Assembly (NCBI GenBank): GCA_019096065.1
Contig: JAGUCH010000007.1
Coordinates: forward strand, 6,718,501-6,782,500
Direction of reading: 5' to 3'
DNA from: Paracyclopina nana
Taxonomy: Eukaryota > Arthropoda > Copepoda > Cyclopoida > Cyclopettidae
DNA: 64,000 nucleotides
Translations under genes and position numbers: made by a program
In this document: one piece after another, positions 51,913-62,524 of the stretch
Layout of the letters: the number at the start of each line of letters is the position of its first letter
Position numbering within the stretch: position 1 is the first letter of the stretch
Notes under the pieces: generated by a model
The model's database searches: none
Told to the model about the DNA's origin: nothing
The model's input: only the letters and a program-made list of their open reading frames with translations

Positions 51913-54830
51913 CACCTGGCACTCAATCTCCTGTATTTTCATTTCACAAATTATTTGATTTTTGACCTAGCAGAGAAAACCCATGGCTCAGACTAACTTT
52001 CAGGCAGGCCCAAATGCACAAAGTTGGCACAGTGGGCACTCAAGTGGAAAAAAAGCCACCTGACTGCCCATAAAAAGAAGCCCCCTTCTTCTTTGATGAG
52101 AGCAAAGGAATGCTCTTGATGACAAACCAGATTTTTTTTGGCCCACTCTCATTTGTATTTTACCCACTGTGCCCTGCCCATTTCTCTTCTGCAGGTTGGA
52201 CTCCTCTGACCACAGTGGGGAACATGCCCATCAAAAAGAGCATTTTTTCCCTCAAAAAAGGCCAAATACATTGATTTATTAAATTGAGTTATGCCCTGCA
52301 AAGGCTGGACTTTTGGGGGTGCTCTTCCCCCACAGTGGCCATGTTTGCTAAGGCAGAATTTTCACCTTATGGTATACATAAGGTATACTAAAGGTAGAAA
52401 ACGGTCAACAAGGCAGAAACTAGGCAGGCAATTCTTCACAGTGCTGAGGGGGTGATAAAAAAAATTATATGACCAGCTTAGCATAAAATAAAATCCCAGA
52501 AGCTCTCTTTACTTTCCAATGAGCTCAATAAAAAATACACCTTTAAACTGGATTTTCTAAAAAAAAAAAATTTCTCTTATTTTTGGGGGTATCACAATGG
52601 GCATGAGAATAATGCAGACATGTGTTTCAATGCTGGAACAAATAGGGTAGTTCATACAGGGTCATGTTATGGCAAGAATGGAACTCTGGAAGAAATTTTC
52701 TAATTGGATGTATTGTTTACACTTGATTAAAAGGTGTCGTGACCGAGGCAATAATTGGTAAAATTCAACTAGCTGTAACATCAAGGACCTTAACTAAGTA
52801 AAGAAACACTCGTAGCATAGCAGTCAACTTAAGTTTTGAATGCTGAAATGAAAATTGTTTAAGTTCAAATATTGTCAAAATTGTAATAAGGTATCATTTT
52901 GACAGACCAAAAACTTTTTACTCTTAAAGAATGGTGATTGTCTAAACTCAATTATTGTCAAAACTCAATTATTTCAGAAATCATACATTGTCTTAATTCA
53001 AATTGTTTCAAAACTCAAATTTTGCCAAAATTAAAGAATAAATACAATTTAATATTATCAAAATGCAAGAATTGACAAAACTCAAATATTGTCAAAACTC
53101 AAATATTGCCAAAACTCAAATGTTGTCAAAATTGTCATAATTCAAATATTGCCTTAAATCAAACATTGTCAAAACTCAAATATTGTCAAAATTAAATACT
53201 GTCAAAACTCAGAGATTGTCAGAAATGATATATTTTCACAATTCAAATAATGTCAAAACTCAAATATAGCCAAAGATCAAGCATTGCCAAAACTCTAAAT
53301 TCTCAACAATCAAATATCGTCAAAATTCAAGAATTGACAAAATTCAATTATTTTCAAAAATCAAATTTGGTAAAAAATCAAATATTCACAAAACTCATAT
53401 ATTGTCAAAATTCAAGTATTGTCAAAACTCAATCATTGTCAAAAAATTCAAATATGATAGAAACTCAACTATAATTAATTAATTTTTTTTTATCTATCAG
53501 TTTTTGTCTAGAATCTGCCATCTGACCTTGCAGAAATCACGATTTTTTGTCTGTGTGTCAAATCTAGAGAGATGTCCCAAAATGGCGTCGTTTCCTTCGC
53601 ATAATATACAATGATGAATCAATTGATTTTGTTCAAAGTTCAAGGCAACTGGAGAAAAATCCAATTTTGCATACAGTTTCCTTTTGTTCAATTCCCCCAG
53701 AGTTCAAAAAGCCAAGAATCAAGACGGAGTATTGGCCCTAACACGAACAGGATTTAAAGTCTCCACGAATTTGAAATTTTCCGCCAATCAAGCTCAAATC
53801 AGCATGAACCAACTTTCATTCTGCTGAGTCATGTCCTTAATATTTGCTGAGACTCTTTTCCATTCATTTTACATTTAAATTATGAGCCTCAATTAAAAAA
53901 TCTGCTTTAATCTTAAAAATGAAAATTTACTTTTATTCCAAATTTGGCAATTTTGTTAAGAAAATGTAGTAAATCATTTCACGTTTTTTCTCCTAATAAA
54001 GCTAGTAGTAATGAGCAATTCCTGATATAAATCTCTTGTGTACGTGGGCTGCTGGCGAAAGCCACGCCCACTTTCTTGTATGGGTGGGCGTGGCTTGTAG
54101 AAATTATAGAGCTGCAGAAAATTGGTGTTGACACCTTTACCAAGAAGTGCAATTGATGGATCAGCAGCAAAAATACAAAAATAATATGAAAAATTGCTGC
54201 TCTGAAAACTTCAATTTTCAGGAATGCAGCATTTTGCATTGAAATTGCATAGATTTTACTTATAAATAAATAAATTATGTCGGGAAATGTGATGCAACTT
54301 CATTCCCATAATGTGATTTATCAGCTGCTGAAGGAAAGTTATATCCGCTTATGCAAAAACAATTTTCCATGATTGTTTTAAATGGTTTTGGCCTAAAGGC
54401 ATTTGGAGAGTGGGGAAAAAATCCGTATGGAATTCATCTGCTAGCCAAAATGCATCACAATGTAAATGCAGAAATCTACTGACCTTTGGTTCAAATATAA
54501 ATCTGGTACATTGAAATTGGAGTCATGACTTGCTGAGATCGACTTCAATGTGGCGTTCATCTACATGAATGATTTTTAAAAGAATACAGCTCTAAAAAGT
54601 GTAATACATCCGTTTTTACGTATCTTACATGTTTTGGCTTAAAAGTAAGGCGTTGTTCAGCTGTATTTTATATTTGATGTTTTGGCAAAATATTGACGAG
54701 AAAAATGAGTTAGAATTGCTTGAAAGCACAATATGATTATTTTTTCATGTCTGATCTAGGCCAATTTTGGTCAAAAAATTTGAAGAAACCAAAAGAAACT
54801 TGCTAGAATATGCTTTTTTGTGGCGATGCT
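51913..54830. other. Noncoding DNA upstream of visible ZO-1 exons, up to the retroelement
   Basis: Probably a large 5' intron of ZO-1. It contains an AT-rich degenerate array at 52860-53470, a GC-rich 13-bp hairpin at 54059-54096, a TTTCAGT-type repeat fragment near 54540-54570, and an R1 repeat (54650-54830) that the retroelement interrupts. No exon with a ZO-1-like start was found. Confidence 0.5.
52860..53470. repeat. Degenerate AT-rich tandem array, about 17-bp unit
   Basis: Some thirty loose copies of CTCAAATATTGTCAAAA with variants such as AATTCAAGTATTGTCAAA. It creates a spurious plus-strand frame at 53250-53474. Confidence 0.85.
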
Positions 54831-55060
54831 TGTGTAGCAGGAACACGGGTATACGGGTGTGTTCTGTGGGCGCCTGCGAGCGCCCCGTCCCGGTGAAACG
54901 AATTGTACAGGAGTTAATAAACGGACGTACTCGAGTAAACATCTCGACTAGTTTCAGTAGCAAGTTCTTCTATCGCTACCCGCGGGCGCGCGTGTCATCC
55001 TCGGGGGGTCTATACGAACCTCCTACAAGTTGGCTCGGTGCTGAGGACAACTCCCCGAGT
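54831..55060 (+). repeat. Candidate 5' LTR of the retroelement
   Basis: Starts TGTGTAGCAGG, and contains TATACGGGTG and AATAAA (54916-54921), the parts expected of an LTR. It may end near TACA at about 55025, but no convincing tRNA primer-binding site could be identified, so the right limit is open. Confidence 0.4.
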
Positions 55061-56538
55061 TATCGACACCTTCGCCCCAACAAACCCGCAAATAAGGGAC
55101 AGCAATATGGCTGAGCAAATAGCCAGATGGGACCAAAAGGGGCGTGGCAAGGAGCCACACCCGTAGGCCAACACCACAGTCCAAGCAAGACACCGGTGAC
55201 ACCGGCAGCGAGTCGTCACCCTTGCGCCAGTCAAGCATTCGTGCCAGAATGACCAGAGCACAGCATCCACCCCAGGCCGAGGTCGGGCGCGTCCCTTGAG
55301 GCCGTATGCCCGGATCGCATGGAGGTGTTGTGGCAGTAGGCATCGCGACACTATAGCAGAAAATCGCGAATACGCTGTCAGCCGGCTATCGTACGCCGAG
55401 CAAGCTTGTCCTCGGCTGAGGCCGCCACAGAGAATGGCGAGCATCACCAGGAGAGCACGGGCCCTCAGGCAGCAAGATCGCTGGACACCTGAGTCGCTAG
55501 AATCACCTCGCTTGTCCTCGGCTGAGGCTGCGCCACAGAGAATGGCGGGCATCACCAGGAGAGCACGGGCCCTCAGGCAGCAAGATCGCTGGACACCTGA
55601 GTCGCCATCACAGCCTCGCCCTCGCAACAAGGCCACCATCGAAACCTTGGCAGGGAGGCCGCGTTACTCTGCAGAAAAACGCGCATTTGTCAGAACGATT
55701 CATGTTAATGATTGCATTAAGATCAATAAACAACAACTAACTACACTAACTACACGCTCCCAAATACTGCGCGCGCGCGCAGCCAGAAAGAAATCAGGCC
55801 ACGACTATCGATTACCCCCGAGAAGTATACCTCGGGAAGCCGTCAGGCGGACCCCAGCGGCGGGCCGCCAGGCGAAGGCCGGAAAAGGCTTGGCTCTTGA
55901 GGATCAGTCAGGATCACTGAGCAATGTATTAATAGGGAAGTTAATCCCTTGACCCGTAGATGGGTCGGCTCAACCGCTTATCGCTAATCCGCTCACGGTC
56001 ACTTTCGAGATTGGATCAGGCACAAAATATGGCCATAAATGGTCACTCGGAGACCGGCATTGTGTCGCGCAAATACGGTCGCAAATAGACCAAGCCGCTG
56101 GCCTCTTTATGGCCCCATTCCCAAGGTTACTCCTAGTAACAGGGGAGATCGACTGCTGTTGCAGCTGCAAGAAGTTGTAAACTAAATCTCGCATCCTGTT
56201 GCTAATGAAGCTTCGCTAATAGCTAAATAGCTAAAATTGGCCGCCTAAATCACCGGTCGTAAACCAGATCTTGTAAACAATCTTGAGAGAGAGTCGTTTT
56301 AAAACAATTTATCAGAGGGGCCAGAATTCCCCTGCTGGCCATGAGAGCGGCCGTTGCGCTGATCTGGTGACAATAAAAAGAGAGCTGATCGGGGGGTCGA
56401 GCCCAGTTCTTTGGAAGCTCCCAAGGCTATTACACCCCCAATCTTCTCGCTTTGCACCATTTCACCGCTGGTAAAACGCAACACTTTCAATTGCTTGTAC
56501 GCTTAAGCTAACTCCTTCTGTATAGCACAGTAGACATC
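55061..56538 (+). other. Long untranslated leader of the retroelement
   Basis: About 1.4 kb of GC-rich sequence before gag. It has a direct tandem duplication of about 100 bp (55407-55493 and 55509-55604, both with CAGAGAATGGCG and AGCAAGATCGCTGGACACCT). A frame at 55296-55952 is open through this region but is arginine-rich and repetitive, with no known domain; I judge it incidental. Confidence 0.55.
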
Positions 56539-57890
56539 ATGATGCTTCGATCACCAAAACAACGCCCATCTTCCGCTGACGAAGACCCCGATAATCTCTC
56601 CGATCCTGGCCACCTCGCCGGCTCGCGCCGGGAGGAGGTCGAGGTCCTCGCGCCCTTCGGGGTTGGCGGGGCCCAAGGGGGCAACCCCCTCGGGGTTGGC
56701 GGGGCCCAAGGAGGCAATCCACTTGGGGCCCAGGGCGGGACCCACCCACGATCGGGCACGCCCACAGGGGGAAGCGGCGGCGCCGCTGGCGGGCTTCCGC
56801 CGCCCCAATGGGCCGGGCCGAACAACGCACCCCCGGCGTCAGGAGACATGCAAGCCATGATGCTCCAACTCCTTCGCGGGTTCGAAGCCCAACGGAACGC
56901 CGACCTCGAGACCAGACAGAGGGAGGCCGAGTTACGACAAGTGGAGGCGGAAGCCCGGCGCCTCGAGGCCGAGGCCGCCGCGGCTCGCGCCGGTCGCAAG
57001 CGGAAACTTGAGAAGTTTGAGGACACAGAGGCCGATAAATGGCTCACCTTCCGCCTGCATGTAGAGGCCACCTTCTTGGGTTCAACGGCCTCGGAGGCCA
57101 CCAAGAAAATGGAGATCAAGCACGCCATGGTCGGGGTGGCGCTCCGGACGGTCAACGAGGTCGACCTCCGACTGGGTGACGAAGCCTTCACCTTCATGCA
57201 CCTGCTGGATGCGTACGAGAGGTTCTTCGTCACCGCCACGTCCTCTCAGGTGGCCCGTATTGCCTTGGAGACTGCCCAGCAGAAGGCAGATGAAGCTATT
57301 CCGCAATGGCATGCCCGCCTGAGGAGCATCTTTGTTCGAGCCAGACCGGAGCTCGCCAAGGAGGTCGAGACCTACCCTGACCTCATCCGCATCTTCGTCA
57401 CCAAGATGCACCGCAAGGACGTAGTGATGGGCCTCGCTGGCACAAGTTCGCCACCATGGCCGATGCCCTGGAGGCCGCTTGCCAAGCCGAGTGTTGGATG
57501 ACGATCGGGCAAAGCAAAGGCCGAGTAGCCGCCCTGCATTCCTCGGATGCCGATGCCGACATCACTTGTTTCTACTGCGAGAGGAAAGGCCATCGCCGGG
57601 CCGAGTGCCGCGCCCTCGAGCGGGACAAGCGCAACAACCGTTACAACCCCAAGATCAACAAGTGGCACAAAGCTGCAAGCCAACTGCAGCAACGCTCTTC
57701 GTCCGCCTCGGGCAAGTGGGGGTCGGGCCAGCCTTCGGACCGGAAGCGGTCCTCCGATTCCAACCAGTCCAGCGGCAAGCAGTCCGCCGGCAAGCGGCCC
57801 AAGGTCAACGAGATCAGTGAGGCCGGCCCTGAGGCTGAGTCGGAAGCTTCCGGGAATACGCCGGCGGGAAACGACCCGACCCGGTTGTAG
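56539..57890 (+). CDS. gag: Retroelement Gag (capsid/nucleocapsid), with an internal frame break
   Basis: The start is two consecutive ATGs at 56539. The N-terminal half has glycine/proline-rich repeats (GVGGAQGGNP), then a glutamate/arginine coiled-coil-like stretch (QREAELRQVEAEARRLE) and a capsid-like segment. The reading frame changes near 57425-57440; the following frame (to 57890) has one CCHC zinc knuckle (CFYCERKGHRRAEC) and a serine/basic tail. Gag coats the RNA genome and forms the particle. The change in frame could be a mutation in this copy or a sequencing error, since it is not at a plausible slippery site. The end of gag carries the -1 frameshift signal for pol. Confidence 0.85.
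57866..57872 (+). promoter_or_regulatory. -1 ribosomal frameshift heptamer at the gag-pol junction
   Basis: GGGAAAC fits the X XXY YYZ rule and is correctly phased with the gag frame (GCG GGA AAC). A -1 slip leads exactly into the open pol frame, 16 nt before the gag TAG (57888-57890). GC-rich sequence follows and could form a stimulatory structure. Confidence 0.75.
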
Positions 57891-60800
57891 AGGGCTCCGC
57901 CCGGGTCACGCCAGCATCCCTCATCTTAGCCGCATTAGACCACATCACACAGCATAAACAATTTTTAACCCAAGTGCCAGTGCACATCGGCCGCATCAAG
58001 ACGCGAGCCTTAGTGGACAGCGGAAACAGCTGGCGCACTTGCATCTCTGAGGACTTCGCTAAGCGACTGGGAGTCCTCCCCCACGGGTTGCGACCCCTGG
58101 AGGACATGACCGCTGTGGGCACGGCCCACGCCCGCCATCGGCTGCAAGTGTTGGGGGAACTCAAGCAGCCTCTACGGGTGCAGTTCGGGGAGCACCCTCA
58201 CGTGTTCTCCATCCGCCCGGCAGTGGTGCGCAATTTGTCTATGGACTTCAACCTCTCGGGGCCCTTCTTGAGCCACCACCGCATCGACCAGCTCCACTCG
58301 CGGGGTGCCCTGAGAATTCACGGCCAATGTGTTCCGCTGGTTGGGGCCCTGTCGGCCTCCAGCCAGCCTTCCCCGGGGGAATACCCAATATGTGTCCTCC
58401 GGCCAGCCACTGTCCCGCCACGCAGCACTGCTCTCGTCGCGGCCGTTGCCGCTCTATGGCCTCACGGCGATGCAAAGCCCGCAGTCCTGGAGGCTGAAGG
58501 GCAGTTCGCCGAAGAAACCCAGCTGGCTCCTTGGCTGAACGCCGTGGTGCGACCCTCCGCAGGAGGCCACCTGCTGGTGGGAATGCTGAACCCACTGGAC
58601 CACCCTTTGCAAGTAAAGGGGGGCACTCTTTACGGTGTGCTAAGGGAGTACGAGCCCATGGAGGCCGCTGCCCTCGCTGCATCCGCACCACACCTCCAAG
58701 CTATCCGGGCCGCGGAGCCGCCGCCGGGGCTGCCCCCTGATGCCAGCCCACAGGAGAAGATCGAGTTCACGATTCAAGCATTCGGATTGAAAGAAAACGA
58801 CCTCCTTCGCCGGCATCCCGAACGCCTGAGGGCGGCCGCGTCCCTGCTGGCCGCGTACCTGGGCGCCTTCTCCTTCGATGGTCGCACTGGGCAGACCAAG
58901 TTGGTGGAGCATGCGATAGATCTCAAGCCTGGCGCCCGACCGATCAACATAAGGCGGAGGCCAATCAACCCCAACCTGGAGTCCTCCTTGAAGGAGCAGA
59001 TCCATAAGTGGTTGGAAGAAGAGGTCATCACTCCGATCTCATCCCCGTGGTCAGCCCCACTGGTGCCCGTGCGCAGGAAGGACGGCAGTCTCCGTTGGTG
59101 CGTGGATTATCGTGAGCTCAACAAAAACACGGTGGTCGATTCCCACCCCATCGGGGACGTGAGGGACAACCTGAGCCGGCTAGCCCGCTCCACCGTGTTC
59201 TCCACCCTGGACGCGGTGGGAGCCTTCAACGTAGTGCCGATTCGCGCTGAGGACGTGGAGAAGACTACGTTCTCCACTGGGGATGGCTCGTATGCCTTCT
59301 TGAAGATGCCTTTCGGGCTCACGAATGCCCCTAAGACATACAGCCGCTTGAACCGCCTGGTATTAGAGGGCGTGCCATGGAACGTGGCCCTGCCCTACCT
59401 GGACGACTGCTTGGTTCACTCCCCCGACTTCGATTCGCACTTGCAAAACCTCAAGATCGTCCTCCAGGCCCATCAGAAGGCAGGCCTGTTGCTCAAGCCC
59501 ACCAAGTGCCACCTCTTCCAGACCAGGGTGACTTACCTCGGGCATGTTGTCACCCCGAAAGGGCTGGAAGTCATGCCAGCTTACATAGATCTCATTCGCA
59601 AGTGGCCGCTACCCAACACTCGCAAACTCCTTCGCATCTTCATGGGCAAGGCCAATTACTACCGGGCCTTCATCGAGAAATACCAACACATCGCCGCGCC
59701 ACTGACTGCCCGGCTATCCAAGGATGATGGGACTTCTGATACTCAGACCTTCGAACCGTCGCAGGAGTATCGTGATGCTTTCGAGGAGATCAAAAGGCGG
59801 CTTGTGTCGGCCCCGGTCCTTGCGTACCCCGACTTCGCGTCCCCAAACCCGTTCATCTTGGACACCGACTTCTCCCAAGAGAACAGGGCAGTAGGGGCGG
59901 TCTTGTCCCCGGTGCAGAGAGGCAAGGAGCGAGTCATCTTGTACGGAGCAAAGAAGTTGACCTCGGCCCAGAGCAATTATTCCGCCAACCAGGGAGAGCT
60001 GGTCGCTGTTATTATCTTCATCAAGCAATTCAAATACTACTTGCAGCATCGAAGGTTCATCCTCCGGACCGACCACCGGGCTCTGCTATGGATTCGCTCC
60101 ATGGAAGCTCCGACGGGCATGTTGGCCAGGTGGCTCGACACCATCTCCAACTACGACTTCGAGGTCGTCCATCGGGCAGGCACCAAGCACGGCAATGCCG
60201 ATTCCCTCAGTCGGGCGCCTCATTTGGACCAAGCAGGAGACCACATTAGCGCTGAAGTTTCCGATGACGACTTCTTCCGCGTGGCCAGCCTGAAGCTCAT
60301 TCCCACCAAACCGGAGTTATGGGCCGAAGCTCAGGAGGAGGATGACGACCTGGTGACGCTGCGCCAATTGGTTAAACTCCAGCAAGCTCCCTCCAGAGCC
60401 CATCTCGATGCTGCCTCCGCCCGAGGGCGGGTACTCATGGAACAATTCAATAGCCTATGCCTGGACCAGCAAGGAGCTCTCCGGCTGCGTGACCCGCAAG
60501 GCCGGCCCTCGACTCGGCTCATCGTACCTCGCAAGTGGGAGGAGGCCAGTCTGAGGCACGTGCACGAAACCATGGGACACCAGGGTCGAGACAACCTGAT
60601 CCATCGGGCAGCTCAACACTTCTACTTCCCAAACATGGCTAGAGTGGCCGATGAGGTCGTAAAGTCCTGCTTGCTGTGTCAGAAATCTAAACCCGCAACC
60701 TCGGATCAGCGGCACACCCTGGTACCACGCCATGCTGGATTTCCGTTCCAGGTGCTCAGCCTTGACTATGTGGGCCCGTTCAAGCCCACGTCCAACCAGC

Positions 60801-62312
60801 ACCGGTACCTATTCACGGCCAAGTGTGTGTTCAGTAAGTGGATCGAAGCCTTCCCATGCCGATCCAATGATGCCGAGACAGCGGTACGATTCCTCACGAC
60901 GGAAATCATCCCCCGTTTTGGACTGCCGGAGCGCCTGCACACCGACCAAGGTACTCACTTCACAGCACACCTCATGAGGGAAGTATGCTCGGCTTTAGGC
61001 ATCAAGGCCACCACCACGCCGTCATACAACCCAAAGAGCAACCCAGTAGAGCGGGCCCACCGTGACCTTAACGAGCTCATACGTAAGATGATCAAGGGAC
61101 ACTATTCTAAATGGGCGAAGTAGTGCCGTTTGCATTATTCATCTTGCGTACCACAAAGAATCGATCCACGGGGCTGGCTCCTATGAAATGGTGTTCGGCA
61201 GGCAACCTACCACCAACCTCGATCTCATCTTTGGGGACCCGCAGCCGGCAGTGCATAAGGCAACCGAAGCTGGCCGTTTCGCCAAGCAGCTGCGGGAACG
61301 GATACAACTCGCGCATGAGTGGGCTCTCAAGAACATTTCTGCATCCATTGAACGGCAAAGACGTGCCTATCATATGGATAAGCAAGCCTTCTCCCCAGGC
61401 CAGAAAGTGTGGCTGTTCACGCCAAGGGTCGTGCGGTCAATATCCAAAAAGTTGCAAACTTTCTGGACCGGCCCTTGGACCATCGAGAAAAGAATCAACG
61501 AGCTCACGTACGAAATCTCGCCAGACCCATCATGGCCGCTAACCAAGAAGCAGGTTGTCTCCGTGGACCGACTGAAACGGTACATCGAACCGTCAGATCC
61601 ACAAGCCGAGACCATCACATCGCCTCCCACGGAAAACATGGACTTCGACATGCCGGGAGATGAATCTGCGGAGCATATGCACGCCCCCGACCCAGCCTCC
61701 GATGAACAGCCCAGCGAAACTACACATGCGTTCGAATATGCAGTAGCACCAACGGATCGCGAATATGGATTCCCACATGCGAAGGATGACACTATTCCGC
61801 CATTCAACGACGATCCAACCATTCCAGAATATGACTGCACCATGTTTGAACACATGTCACAGAACGATAATGACACCCCTCCGAATGAAGGTGAGCAACA
61901 GGACCAAATCTCACCCGATGATTACGGCCACAACTCGCCGCCGCCATCACCAACACCTCGGCCACCACCGAGGAAAAGAAGAACGGCAGCAGAAATGTTG
62001 CAGGAATGTTCACAGCAAATATTAGGAGGCCAAGACAAGCTCGCAGAGACCTCGCGCTCCAGAACGAGAAGCGGCGACAAGCAAGCAAGTCGCGACGATG
62101 CACTGCTGCCCCTGCAACAAGCACAAACCGCACAAGCTCTGCCTGAAACAACGAGATATCTGCTGCCACCGCTAGAACCGCGGCCACCACCAATAAGACC
62201 GTCAATACCATCAACCATCCCAGAAGCGTCGCGATCACAAACATCATCATCATCATCACAAGGGCAAAATTCTACCATATCAACACCGAATTCTGATAAT
62301 GTATTTGATTAA
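57873..62312 (+). CDS. pol: Retroelement Pol polyprotein (protease, RT, RNase H, integrase), broken near the integrase C-terminus
   Basis: Entered by -1 shift, open to 61123. In order: aspartic protease (LVDSGNSWRTC, near 58015); reverse transcriptase (WCVDYRELNKNTVVDSHPIG, FGLTNAP and catalytic YLDD near 59394); RNase H (ILDTDFSQ, then LRTDHRALLW); integrase with an HHCC zinc domain (ending CLLCQ) and D,D,E residues in LDYVG, HTDQGTHF and NPVERAH. The frame then changes twice within about 80 bp (near 61110-61123 and 61180-61190), and the third frame continues with the GPW-containing integrase C-terminal domain and a long proline/acidic tail to 62312. Pol copies and integrates the element. 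The domain order (RT before integrase) marks Ty3/Gypsy. The two breaks would disable integrase in this copy. Confidence 0.96.
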
Positions 62313-62457
62313 TGCGCATATTGCTGCCCTCATACAAAAGTTTGGGGGGGTGGCAACACGCGCGCACGCAAAAACAGCAAAAACAGTAAAACTTCAAAAC
62401 TTTCGCATTCTGGCCGCAAAATTATGACAGCTCAATAATTTACTATTCCTCTCTTCC

Positions 62458-62459
62458 AG
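62458..62459 (+). promoter_or_regulatory. Candidate 3' splice acceptor for env subgenomic RNA
   Basis: A pyrimidine tract ending CTCTCTTCCAG sits 65 nt before the env ATG, in the gap between pol and env. Errantiviruses and retroviruses make env from a spliced RNA, so the position is apt. No donor was identified. Confidence 0.45.
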
Positions 62460-62524
62460 TTCTGAGTACCAGTGCTAATCTAATTTGCGACCATACAAAC
62501 TCATAACCCACAAATCAACAAATC

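Noticed and set aside
55010-55639. 209-codon minus-strand frame in the retroelement leader
   Set aside because: Antisense to the element, created by the tandem GC-rich duplication; no domain.
55296-55952. Extra retroelement protein upstream of gag
   Set aside because: Arginine-rich frame made by the leader duplication, without a known domain; the gag start at 56539 is much better supported.
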